Below are positions 9,341 to 16,649 of a stretch of DNA of 64,000 nucleotides, piece after piece. Source of the stretch: an uncultured Chlorobiaceae bacterium (GTDB lineage: Bacteria > Bacteroidota > Chlorobiia > Chlorobiales > Chlorobiaceae); contig CAIJGA010000030.1 in assembly GCA_903820085.1 (NCBI GenBank), positions 1 to 64,000 of the forward strand, written 5' to 3'. The notes beneath the pieces were generated by a model. That model did no database searches and was not told the origin of the DNA. It saw nothing but the letters and a program-made list of their open reading frames with translations. Position numbers and translations under genes: made by a program. Position 1 is the stretch's first letter; the number at the start of each line of letters is the position of its first letter.

Positions 9341-9716
9341 CTATATTTGCATATCAAACTTCCCACAGTAAAACAAAATCCTTGTGCGGTAGCTTCCGAA
9401 GCTACGAAACCCTCAAGCAGTCGCCTTTAATAACTGACTTTTCCTATTTAAGCCTTGCGATACAGCGTTGCCGACTTTATACTTGAAGTAATTTATTGAG
9501 ATTCTCCTTATACCGTTCCATCAGTTCTTTCACTTTTATCAGAGGCTTCAGCCCTGACTTCTCCACGATAACACAGCAGTACGTGAAAAAAACTCGCACC
9601 TGAGCTCTGAAGAAAAGTTCCAGGAATCATGAAAAACATTCTTTAAAACCAAAGCCATACCAGCCTTTAATTCACATGCCATCAATTCGTCAAACTGGGC
9701 TCTTTGGCTTATGGTG
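9341..9716 (-). pseudogene. ISL3-family transposase, C-terminal remnant with frameshifts
   Basis: Reading the minus strand in changing frames gives a continuous ISL3-type C-terminus: ISQRAQFDELMACELKAG, then LKNVFHDSWNFSSELRCEFF, then after a shift at a T run near 9583 TYCCVIVEKSGLKPLIKV and KELMERYKENLNKLLQ, then after a second shift near 9480 YKVGNAVSQGLNRKSQLLKA, an in-frame TGA, and GFRSFGSYRTRILFYCGKFD ending at a TAG at 9341-9343. The blocks match the conserved transposase C-terminal region (NA-SEGLNS-like, GFR-F-NYR-RILF-CGK). With at least two frameshifts and one stop it is dead. Its upstream side is cut off at about 9716 by an IS21-type end. Confidence 0.75.
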
Positions 9717-9794
9717 AGTATTCCGGGCGAAACTGTACCACCTATTCCGTGGCAAAGTGTGCCACTTTTTTCAGGCAAGATTTGTTGTTAGAAC
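9717..9794 (-). mobile_element. probable right end of an IS21-family element
   Basis: Between the istB stop (9795-9797) and the ISL3 remnant the minus strand carries the short repeated phrases GTGGCACACTTTGCCACG and GGTGGTACAGTTTCGCCC. IS21 elements typically end with such multiple near-repeats after istB, and homology to ISL3 transposase begins right at the far side. The exact boundary and any target duplication cannot be fixed because the other end of the element is missing. Confidence 0.45.
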
Positions 9795-10050
9795 TTACGT
9801 ATTTTTTTTAAGTTTCTTTCTTCTTAACAACTCACCGTTCTCAAGCCGGTGAGCATTTCCGACCAGCCGATCCATGATTCCGTCGGCAATGGTAGGTTCC
9901 CCAATTACGCCATGCCACTGGTCAACCGGTAGCTGAGAAGTGATCACTACAGCTTGTTTTCCATACCGATCTTCAGGAATCCGAAGCAGAGCAATCCGTG
10001 TTGTTGCATCAAGGGTTGCAGGCCTTAATCATCAAGGATGATCAGATGGC
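9795..10050 (-). pseudogene. IstB (IS21 helper ATPase), C-terminal remnant
   Basis: The minus strand encodes HLIILDD, a TAA stop at 10025-10027, GLQPL, then after a one-base loss DATTRIALLRIPEDRYGKQA, VVITSQLPVDQWHGVIGEP, TIADGIMDRLVGNAHRLEN and GELLRRKKLKKNT before a TAA. This is the Walker B to sensor region and C-terminus of IstB, the AAA+ ATPase that assists the IstA transposase. The N-terminal half, Walker A and istA are absent, so it is a non-functional scar. Its Walker B segment is fused in frame to the end of the neighbouring hypothetical gene. Confidence 0.85.
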
Positions 10051-10444
10051 TGACAGCACAGGTTACAGGGTTGAGGGAAATCAAACCCTTGCACTGCTTG
10101 ATCAACTGGTTGGCGGCGCGCTTCAGATGCCGGGTGGCTTCAGGGAGTTTATGCTGGCCATCGCGGCTGAAGCCGGTGTAGTATTGGCGCTGGTATTGGA
10201 GGCTGCGTTCGTAGTTGAGGATGCATAGGGCGAGGGTTCTGGCCTCTGGCTGAACAAAACCCTCGGACTCGAGCAGTATTTCGAGCGGCTCTAGGAAGGG
10301 CGCCCAGGATGAGTTTTCGATGGGTGTTATGAGGCCGTGGCGGGTGGCGTTGAGGGAGGAGCGCCTTTTGCCTTGCTCTGTTTTTGGACCAGAGGAGCGC
10401 TGGGCGTTGCGCAGATTGGCGGCATAACGTTTAGTGCTGGTCAT
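10025..10444 (-). CDS. hypothetical protein, 3' end replaced by IS21 sequence
   Basis: A 139-residue protein of unknown function. The N-terminus (YAANLRNAQRSSGPKTEQGK, then RRSSLNATRHGLITP) matches a widespread but uncharacterised bacterial type with the phrase NA-rSTGPKT-eGKarSSlNAlrHGL. The remainder is helical and charged. The last seven residues before the stop, HLIILDD, are IstB Walker B sequence, so the native C-terminus was lost at a junction near 10050 and the stop is supplied by IS21 debris. Its ATG overlaps the TGA of the upstream gene (ATGA), indicating translational coupling. Whether the shortened protein still works is unknown. Confidence 0.6.
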   Translation of the reverse strand: MTSTKRYAANLRNAQRSSGPKTEQGKRRSSLNATRHGLITPIENSSWAPFLEPLEILLESEGFVQPEARTLALCILNYERSLQYQRQYYTGFSRDGQHKLPEATRHLKRAANQLIKQCKGLISLNPVTCAVSHLIILDD

Positions 10445-11058
10445 CTGGTAGAGAGCTCTTCTGCGACCACTTCGATGCCTTCCAAATCGCGACGCAGCAT
10501 AGCGGTTTGCAGTTGCAACCGTTCAACATTCGTCTTGCGATTAAACGCTACTTCATAGGAGCTCTGCAAACCAGCAAGGATTTTGGTTTGCAAGGCGATT
10601 TGCTGGTCGAGATGAAGGAGTTCCCCTCGCTTCTCGGCCATAGCTTCCTGCCGGAGGGACTCAATGGTGTGTTCCACATCCTTGAGGGCTCGTACGGTTG
10701 TGTTGTCGACCTTATTGGCCAGAAGCGTGCTGCGAACTTGCGATCGCGTTGAAGGACCTGTAAAAGAAGAGCTGCGGGGATCGGCCAGGTAGGCCATCCC
10801 TGAAATGAGGGTGGCCCGCTTTTGCTCTTCGTAGCGACGCATCCACCAGAGGCACTCGTGGATTTTTTCGGCGAGGTAGACCTGCATGACCGACCGAGCG
10901 CCTAACTCTGCGATGAGGGTATCAAGACTTGTTTGGTAGAGATCGGCAGACTCACCGGGCAAAACCGGCACCACTCCCAAAACCTTGGTGAGAGAGGGTG
11001 CAACAGTAGATTCGATGGACCTGGTCTGGCTGGAATTTGGAGCGGATTGCTGACTCAT
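10441..11058 (-). CDS. hypothetical protein, partner of the following gene
   Basis: A 205-residue protein without a recognised function. After a low-complexity Ser/Thr N-terminus it has VVPVLPGESADLYQTSLDTL and a segment AEKIHECLWWMRRYEEQKR, then a long charged helix (about residues 115-200) that could form a coiled coil. The LPGES and LWWMRR phrases recall the second part of uncharacterised single-chain proteins whose first part looks like the next gene product, so the two may be a split pair. The stop overlaps the start of the next gene by four bases. It lacks transposase features despite the IS debris nearby. Confidence 0.6.
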   Translation of the reverse strand: MSQQSAPNSSQTRSIESTVAPSLTKVLGVVPVLPGESADLYQTSLDTLIAELGARSVMQVYLAEKIHECLWWMRRYEEQKRATLISGMAYLADPRSSSFTGPSTRSQVRSTLLANKVDNTTVRALKDVEHTIESLRQEAMAEKRGELLHLDQQIALQTKILAGLQSSYEVAFNRKTNVERLQLQTAMLRRDLEGIEVVAEELSTR

Positions 11059-11223
11059 AGCGAATACGGTGTTTGCGATACTGAGTTCCGGGTTTATGGA
11101 GTGTTACCAATCAAGTACATATTACTTCCAATATACACCTTCCTTGTATATATCTCCAAAGGTAATCAAACAAAAACACTGTCGGGCAGCTTTGCACAGC
11201 TTTCATCGCTTCCTGACGTTTCC

Positions 11224-12120
11224 TCAAGCCATGCCTTTCAGACGGGTGCCAATGCAGAGTAGGTCTGCAATATTGGCTTCCGGGTCAATAAGCGGTCTGA
11301 TGAGCGGTGATGCCGCGGTCATGAGTGTGGTGACTCCCGGTCCGTGTCCGGCTTCAAAACAGTCGCTGTGCACAACAATGCCGATCGTGATTGCACCTTT
11401 GCGGTATGCCCGGCCGTAACGGTTGTCATGATCAAGCAGGGCCACAAAATCACCGAGACGGATTTTGTCGATTCCGTACTCTTTGACGGTATCCGGGTCA
11501 CTGGTCATGATGTCGTAGTCACCTTTTGCGACATGGGCAGAACCGATACCCGATCCCATGCAGACTGCGGGAATAATGGTCGTCACCGGTACCTCAAGCA
11601 CTCCGCCGTCAAGTTCGCGTATGGGCAAGGCCTGAAGCAGGGTCGGGTCGAGGTTGAACAGGGTGATGTCGGGGTAATCCGTAAGTTTCAGACCCTGCCC
11701 CTTCCCGCGAATGATGATGGTATCGGTATAAAGCAGCTTCTCTTTGACCTCGCGCTCAAAATCGACAATCACATGTTCAGATCCTCCGTGATGGCCGATA
11801 ACCCTGCCTGTGGCGCCTTTGGCCTCTCCGGTTGCAACTGTGGCGATGTTGCCGGTACATGAGTAGATCTGCAACCCTACATTTGGATGTTCAAAGGGTT
11901 TTTGCGTATCGGCCGTGCAGCTTACGCCCGGTTCAATATGGTCGCCTTGCCAGCCGAATGCCGGATCACCAACCTGAATGTTCAGGGTAATGCCCCCTAT
12001 GGAAGGAAGAAGAAAAGGTTTGCCCTGATGGTCAACCTCCCAGTTTCCGCGGGTTCTGGGCTGTCCCGGCTGGCATTGCAGGAGAAACTCTACAAGATAT
12101 GGTGTATTGGTGTTGAGCAT
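11224..12120 (-). CDS. DUF4438 domain protein
   Basis: A 298-residue soluble protein that I place in the DUF4438 family by its overall sequence: [71 protein letters not shown] and the C-terminal [13 protein letters not shown]. The many conserved glycine, histidine and aspartate clusters ([27 protein letters not shown]) suggest a metal or nucleotide site, but the biochemical function of the family is unknown to me. Length is near the usual 290-300. The start ATG at 12120 follows the stop of the upstream hypothetical gene by about 40 bases, so the two are probably co-transcribed. Confidence 0.7.
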   Translation of the reverse strand: MLNTNTPYLVEFLLQCQPGQPRTRGNWEVDHQGKPFLLPSIGGITLNIQVGDPAFGWQGDHIEPGVSCTADTQKPFEHPNVGLQIYSCTGNIATVATGEAKGATGRVIGHHGGSEHVIVDFEREVKEKLLYTDTIIIRGKGQGLKLTDYPDITLFNLDPTLLQALPIRELDGGVLEVPVTTIIPAVCMGSGIGSAHVAKGDYDIMTSDPDTVKEYGIDKIRLGDFVALLDHDNRYGRAYRKGAITIGIVVHSDCFEAGHGPGVTTLMTAASPLIRPLIDPEANIADLLCIGTRLKGMA

Positions 12121-12162
12121 GAATTATCTGGATGATGGAGTTGAAACGAGCAAAAAAAAATG

Positions 12163-12906
12163 TCAGGGGTGCGGCGCATCGAATCCCGGACGAAGAAAAG
12201 AGCGCGCAGCGGGGAAAACAACTTCAACTGAACGGTTCAGCCGGTCGAGATGAAGAAGAATCGACAAGGTGTTGTCTTCCAAAGCAGGGTACTCTCCGTA
12301 GAGCAGGCTCCATGCCGCAAGTGAGCGGTCAATGGCTATCAAGGCAACTTTGGCTGTGCCGCAGGCATCAATGCCCAATTCGCTCTCTGCAGCAACAGAG
12401 TGGCTTAAACGGCCTTCAACAGCTCGAACAAGTTTTGGATAGATGAAATATTGATAGTGCCGGATAACCTGTATCGGCTCTTCGAGAAAATGAGGGGGGT
12501 TGGCTAGGAGAGACTCACCGGTTTCAGGAAGCTCATCAGCCGCCGCGAACCATTCGTTCACCATGCCTGCATAGAGAAGGGCAGCACTTGCACAAGGATG
12601 ATCACGGGCATCCCTCTGGAGACTCTCGGGCGGGGTGGAGAGTGCCGTTTCTTTTTGCAGCTCTTCGGGGTCAATACCTTCGCTTGCCGCAATTTCCCGG
12701 ATAAGGCGCATGGCCTGCACCAGTGCTTCGCCCATTTCCTGCCAGAACTGCAAGTTCAATGCATCAAAATCCTGCAGCGCATTGCCACGACCTGTTTCTT
12801 CGGCTTCAATACGAAATTGGAGACAGCGAGATGTGAAGGCACATCGATCGCACCAGCGGTCGCAATAGATAGAGATGCCTGGAATCAGCTCTGGTTCAGC
12901 GGCCAT
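12163..12906 (-). CDS. hypothetical protein with N-terminal Cys cluster
   Basis: A 247-residue protein of unknown function. Residues 15-28 contain the cysteine cluster YCDRWCDRCAFTSRC (C-x3-C-x2-C-x5-C), which could bind zinc or an iron-sulfur cluster. The rest is predicted to be helical, with no signal peptide or membrane segment. Similar short proteins with a CDRWC-RC-FT-RC start occur in Bacteroidetes/Chlorobi from memory, but I know no assigned role. It precedes the DUF4438 gene with a 42-base gap on the same strand. Confidence 0.6.
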   Translation of the reverse strand: MAAEPELIPGISIYCDRWCDRCAFTSRCLQFRIEAEETGRGNALQDFDALNLQFWQEMGEALVQAMRLIREIAASEGIDPEELQKETALSTPPESLQRDARDHPCASAALLYAGMVNEWFAAADELPETGESLLANPPHFLEEPIQVIRHYQYFIYPKLVRAVEGRLSHSVAAESELGIDACGTAKVALIAIDRSLAAWSLLYGEYPALEDNTLSILLHLDRLNRSVEVVFPAARSFLRPGFDAPHP

Positions 12907-12968
12907 TACTCACCCGTGTTTACTGTTCGATTTCGCTTGCCTGAAAGGTAGAGACAAAACAACAAAGA

Positions 12969-12984
12969 GCGCATCGAAATGCGC
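12969..12984 (-). terminator. weak hairpin downstream of the cold-shock gene
   Basis: GCGCAT-CGAA-ATGCGC forms a perfect 6-bp stem with a stable tetraloop. Read on the minus strand it is followed by a T-rich but interrupted tract (TCTTTGTTGTTTTG). It lies about 40 bases after the cold-shock stop and just upstream of the Cys-cluster gene, so it may end the cold-shock transcript. Confidence 0.35.
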
Positions 12985-13026
12985 CCTGTGTTGCTAAAAA
13001 AAACCGCCCTGTGACTGGGAAATAAT

Positions 13027-13236
13027 TTAAAGAGGAGTTACATCTTCAGCCTGAAGGCCTTTTGCTCCCTGAGTTACTTCCATCATAACTTTCTGGCCTT
13101 CAACAAGAGTTTTGCGTCCGGTGCCATTGATGGCACTATGATGCACAAAAACATCCTTTCCGCCTTTCTGTTCGATAAAGCCGTAACCTTTTTCTTCGTT
13201 GAACCATTTGACAGTTCCTTCAACCTGAGTACCCAT
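13027..13236 (-). CDS. cold-shock domain protein (CspA family)
   Basis: A 69-residue single cold-shock domain, the usual length. It has the RNA-binding motifs KGYGFIE (RNP1, about residues 16-22) and DVFVHHS (RNP2, about 29-35) after [13 protein letters not shown]. Such proteins bind single-stranded RNA and act as RNA chaperones or antiterminators in the cytoplasm. GAGGT lies 7 bases upstream of the ATG as ribosome-binding site. The leader is unusually structured (hairpin at 13281-13305), consistent with post-transcriptional control known for this family, but cold induction itself is not shown. Confidence 0.93.
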   Translation of the reverse strand: MGTQVEGTVKWFNEEKGYGFIEQKGGKDVFVHHSAINGTGRKTLVEGQKVMMEVTQGAKGLQAEDVTPL

Positions 13237-13280
13237 ATCTACCTCTTTTTATTTTTGCCAGTTAAACTTGGCGTTACAAT

Positions 13281-13305
13281 GAGCGAACCTCGACATGAGG
13301 CGCTC
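13281..13305 (-). promoter_or_regulatory. leader hairpin upstream of the cold-shock gene
   Basis: On the minus strand GAGCG-CCTC-ATGTC-GAGG-TT-CGCTC folds into a hairpin with a two-base bulge, ending about 45 bases before the ATG. Further upstream a TATAGA (13367-13372) could be a -10 element, which would give a leader of roughly 120-130 bases, similar to long csp leaders. No matching -35 at ideal spacing is visible, so the promoter is tentative. Confidence 0.35.
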
Positions 13306-13397
13306 AAAAATCAATTTTTTTCCCTAAGATTAATTTACTCACTTTAAGCTAAATCAAAAAGGAAGTTCTATAGTTTACGCTACTTTTTTGACATTGA

Positions 13398-13433
13398 CAA
13401 AAAAAAATCAGGAAGCACCCTCAAAGAGCTCCC
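13398..13433 (-). terminator. intrinsic terminator after the WD40 gene
   Basis: On the minus strand GGGAGC, an 11-base loop and GCTTCC (one G-T pair) are followed by TGA and a run of nine T. It lies about 30 bases past the WD40 stop and is positioned to end that transcript before the cold-shock leader. Confidence 0.55.
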
Positions 13434-13463
13434 GGATAGTTATAAAGCCAATGACGTAACCTC

Positions 13464-14420
13464 CTACTTGATTGCCCAGAGCTTGATTTTGCGGTCATCG
13501 CTTCCGCTGGCAATTATTGTTCCATCAGGGGAGACATCAACAGACTGCACTTCAAGCACATGACCGCGATAGAGATGGAGCTGTTTTCCGGACTCCACAT
13601 CCCAAAGCCTTACGGTTTCGTCATTTGCCGCACTGACAACCTTGGTGCCGTCAGGAGAGAAACAGACACTCCGGACAGCATCCTGATGACCTTCAAGCAC
13701 TTTCAGAATTTCTCCGCTTGCTGCATCAAGAATCTTGACCCGGGAATCACGTCCGCAAAAGGCAATCAGCTTGTCGTCGGGACTGAAGGCCAAGGCGTGC
13801 GAAAGCCTGTCGTTGGTCTTATAGTTGGCAATATTTTTGCCGCTTTCAATATCCCATATTTTTACAACCGGCTCTTCACCGCAACTTGCAATTATTTTGC
13901 CATTATGGCTATAGGCAAGGCATTCAATATATGATTTATGGCCAAGAAGCCTCGAAAGTTCTTTTCCTGTTTCAACACTCCACAGCCGGATTGTGGTATC
14001 ACGTGAACAACTTGCCACGATCTTGCTGTCGGGGCTGAACGCTACCATACGGACTGCCGTATCATGACCTTTACAGACATGCAGGCACTGGCCGGTTGCA
14101 GCATCCCAGATTCTTACCGTACTGTCGGTGCTTCCGCTTGCAAGAAGTTTGCCGTCGCGGCTGTAATCAATACACTCAACCCAGGTCTCGTGCCCTTTCA
14201 TGGTGTGCAGGCATTGACCGGACTGCACATCCCACAGTTTCACCGTTTCATCAAAACTACCGCTGACCAGTTTTTTGCCATCAGTGCTGAACTTGACACC
14301 CAGCACCCGGTCGAGATGACCTTCCATCGTCTTTATCAGGTTGACGTCTTCATTAACCTTTGGAAGTTTCAGCTCTACTTCCTTTTTCCCGAATATTTTC
14401 GATAAGAAACCCATATGCAA
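13464..14420 (-). CDS. seven-blade WD40 repeat protein
   Basis: A 318-residue cytosolic protein made of seven consecutive WD40 repeats covering about residues 28-318, enough to close one beta-propeller. Each repeat shows the GH...D/SPDG...AS-S-D-TV-LWD pattern, for example GHLDRVLGVKFSTDGKKL and the final SGSDDRKIKLWAIK. A short basic N-terminus (MHMGFLSKIFGKKEVEL) precedes them and could be a membrane-associating amphipathic helix. There is no enzymatic domain, so it is probably a protein-interaction platform; its partner is unknown. It is followed by its own terminator and flanked by 120 bases upstream, suggesting a single-gene unit. Confidence 0.9.
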   Translation of the reverse strand: MHMGFLSKIFGKKEVELKLPKVNEDVNLIKTMEGHLDRVLGVKFSTDGKKLVSGSFDETVKLWDVQSGQCLHTMKGHETWVECIDYSRDGKLLASGSTDSTVRIWDAATGQCLHVCKGHDTAVRMVAFSPDSKIVASCSRDTTIRLWSVETGKELSRLLGHKSYIECLAYSHNGKIIASCGEEPVVKIWDIESGKNIANYKTNDRLSHALAFSPDDKLIAFCGRDSRVKILDAASGEILKVLEGHQDAVRSVCFSPDGTKVVSAANDETVRLWDVESGKQLHLYRGHVLEVQSVDVSPDGTIIASGSDDRKIKLWAIK

Positions 14421-14538
14421 TACTCTTGTTTGAATTGATACTCTTTCGGCTGCCAGAGAGTGGCCCGGATGGAGAAATCGATTTATGAACAGACAATTTA
14501 AAAAAAAATATCACCTTCCCCGAATTCTGCACCCTCCA

Positions 14539-15675
14539 TCAGGAAAAATTGTAGTTTCTCCCCTTCCAACTGGCCCCTTTACCGAATTTTATACCGTAAA
14601 ATGAGTTGCAGGCTATGGCAAGCAGAATGATCTGGGAGAATACCTGCAAAAAAGCCACCGCGAGTGACTGGCGGAAGGTCAAGGCAATAAGGATCCGGCA
14701 GAGAAGCGCGACCATGATCTGCGCCAAAGGAAGCCAGAAGAGTGCAGACGTAAACTCACCGGCAAGCATTGCATGGAATAAAAATACCCAGGGCGCAATA
14801 TAGACGGCGGAAATCATCGTAACCAACATGAAAAGTCCTGCCGTACTGTAACCGATAGCGGCAAAAAGGTTTTTTGAAAAGCCTTCCCAAATCTCCCTGA
14901 AATTACGATACATCCGGCAACTGACCACATCAGTGCCGTTGAAAGCTACAACCGTACCGCCTGCCTTTTTCACGCTTTTGCAGAGCCAGACATCTTCAAC
15001 AAGGGCATCTTTGACGGCGGCATGGCCGTTGATACGATCGTAGAAGTGCCGGCGGAAAAGAATAAACTGGCCATTGGCAAAGCAAAAAGCGGCCCTGCGG
15101 CTTGTCCGCACAAAGCGGAGCGGAAGGTAGCACATGAGAATAACATGAACGAGCGGCACAACCAGCTTTTCCCAGAACGAGCCCAGCTCCTGATGGGGCA
15201 TCAGGGAGAGCATGTCAGCGCCTGATGACTCCATGGCGCCAACCGTACGCCGGAGGGCATCGGGCTCATGCATGGTATCAGCATCGGTAAAGAGCAGCCG
15301 CTCGCCCTTTGCCTGACGGCCGAGCTGAAAACATGCCCAGCTTTTGCCGTGCCATCCGTCGGGGAGCGGTTTACCCTGGATGACCCGCATCTTCCCGCCC
15401 GACTCCATGGCAAGACGGCGCAGCAGTTCCGGAGTGGTATCGGTTGAGCCGTCATCAAGCACAAGAAGCTCGAATGGAGCATACTCCTGCCGCAAAAGCG
15501 ATCGCACACAGCGCTCAATGTTCAGTGCTTCATTGCGGGCCGGTACCAGAACGGAAACGAGCACTCCCTGATCAGGGGAATGTGCAGGCACATCCGGAAG
15601 GTCGATCAGGTTTCTCAGTAGAATCCCTAAAAAAACCAGCAATGAAAACAGTACTCCTACTTGATACAAGAGCAT
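14539..15675 (-). CDS. cruC: GT2 glycosyltransferase, probable chlorobactene glucosyltransferase (CruC-like)
   Basis: A 378-residue membrane-bound family 2 glycosyltransferase: one N-terminal membrane helix, a GT-A domain (SVLVPARNEALNIERCVRSL, LVLDDGSTDTTPELL, LLFTDADTMHEPDALRR with the DAD motif, EDVWLCK) and three or four C-terminal membrane helices. This architecture is that of CrtQ/CruC-type carotenoid glycosyltransferases. From memory, cruC and bchK lie close together in Chlorobaculum tepidum, and here bchK is 2.6 kb away with hisG between, which supports the call. CruC glucosylates hydroxychlorobactene. A terminator hairpin ends 9 bases before the ATG and leaves no ribosome-binding site; AGGAG inside the gene precedes a TTG at 15642, a possible alternative start that trims 11 residues. 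A generic GT2 with another lipid acceptor remains possible. Confidence 0.7.
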   Translation of the reverse strand: MLLYQVGVLFSLLVFLGILLRNLIDLPDVPAHSPDQGVLVSVLVPARNEALNIERCVRSLLRQEYAPFELLVLDDGSTDTTPELLRRLAMESGGKMRVIQGKPLPDGWHGKSWACFQLGRQAKGERLLFTDADTMHEPDALRRTVGAMESSGADMLSLMPHQELGSFWEKLVVPLVHVILMCYLPLRFVRTSRRAAFCFANGQFILFRRHFYDRINGHAAVKDALVEDVWLCKSVKKAGGTVVAFNGTDVVSCRMYRNFREIWEGFSKNLFAAIGYSTAGLFMLVTMISAVYIAPWVFLFHAMLAGEFTSALFWLPLAQIMVALLCRILIALTFRQSLAVAFLQVFSQIILLAIACNSFYGIKFGKGASWKGRNYNFS

Positions 15676-15684
15676 GGCAGCGAT

Positions 15685-15710
15685 AAAAAAGGCCGCCCTT
15701 GCGGGCAGCC
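15685..15710 (-). terminator. intrinsic terminator after hisG, abutting the cruC start
   Basis: On the minus strand GGCTGCCC-GCAA-GGGCGGCC (one G-T pair) is followed by TTTTTTA. The stem is strong and the loop is a tetraloop. It begins 28 bases after the hisG stop and its T run ends 9 bases before the cruC ATG, so it separates or attenuates cruC relative to hisG. Confidence 0.85.
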
Positions 15711-15737
15711 TGCAGGTTTATGGTATGGCAAACTTTG

Positions 15738-16622
15738 TCAGTCGATCAGTTTGTTGATATTATATTCGAAGATTCCCTCTGCACCGGCCCGTTTGAGTTC
15801 AGGAATGAGTTTGCGCACCGTTTTTTCGGTGACGATAACTTCAAGAGCAACCCACTGCTCTTCAGCAAGGCTGGATATGGTGGGCTGACGAAGGGCTGGA
15901 ATAATGGCAATGATCTTGTCGAGCGACGATTTGGGGGCGTTCATTTTCAGCCCAACCTTACCCTGGGCGTTGATGGCACCCAGCAGAAGCATGGCCATGT
16001 TCTCAATCTTCTCGCGTTTCCACGGATCGTTCCAGGAGTCCCTGTTGGCGATCAGTTTCGTGTTTGACTCAAGAATGGTATCAACAATCCTCAGCTTGTT
16101 TGCCCTGAGGGAAGAACCGGTTTCCGTAACCTCGACAATGGCATCGGCCAGATCGGGCGGCTTGACTTCGGTAGCGCCCCAGCTGAACTCCACCATGGCA
16201 TTGACGCCATTTTTTGCAAGGTATTTTTTGGTAATATTGACCACTTCGGTAGCAATATGCTTCCCTTCCAGGTCTTTGACCGAGGTGACCGGCGAGTTTT
16301 CAGGCACGCAAAGCACCCAGCGCACAGGCCTCATGGAGGCTTTTGAATAGACGAGATCAGCAACTTCGACAACATCAGCGTCCGTTTCAATAATCCAGTC
16401 CTTTCCGGTCAGCCCGACATCAAAAGCGCCAAGTTCAACGTAGTGTGCCATCTCCTGGGCCCTGATCAGAATCGCTTCCAGCTCATCATCATCTATAGAG
16501 GGAAAATAGGAACGGCTCTGGACCGAGAAATGAAATCCTGCCTGTGCAAAAAGATCAATTGTGGAATCCTGCAGACTTCCTTTCGGAAGCCCGAGTTTCA
16601 GCACCTTGTTTACATTACTCAT
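15738..16622 (-). CDS. hisG: ATP phosphoribosyltransferase, long form
   Basis: A 294-residue HisG of the long form, with the catalytic periplasmic-binding-like bilobal domain and a C-terminal ACT-like regulatory domain (about residues 220-294) that binds histidine. Diagnostic segments are [31 protein letters not shown] and [15 protein letters not shown], the last being the PRPP-binding loop. It condenses ATP and PRPP as the first, feedback-inhibited step of histidine synthesis. No other his gene is adjacent. A strong terminator follows the stop. Start ATG at 16622 gives [11 protein letters not shown], consistent with the family. Confidence 0.95.
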   Translation of the reverse strand: MSNVNKVLKLGLPKGSLQDSTIDLFAQAGFHFSVQSRSYFPSIDDDELEAILIRAQEMAHYVELGAFDVGLTGKDWIIETDADVVEVADLVYSKASMRPVRWVLCVPENSPVTSVKDLEGKHIATEVVNITKKYLAKNGVNAMVEFSWGATEVKPPDLADAIVEVTETGSSLRANKLRIVDTILESNTKLIANRDSWNDPWKREKIENMAMLLLGAINAQGKVGLKMNAPKSSLDKIIAIIPALRQPTISSLAEEQWVALEVIVTEKTVRKLIPELKRAGAEGIFEYNINKLID

Positions 16623-16649
16623 AACAACAACTATCCAATAAAATTAACG

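Noticed and set aside
10025-11058. Considered a toxin-antitoxin pair because of overlapping small genes beside IS debris
   Set aside because: Sizes (205 and at least 139 residues) and sequence show no toxin or DNA-binding antitoxin motif; the second gene is also truncated.
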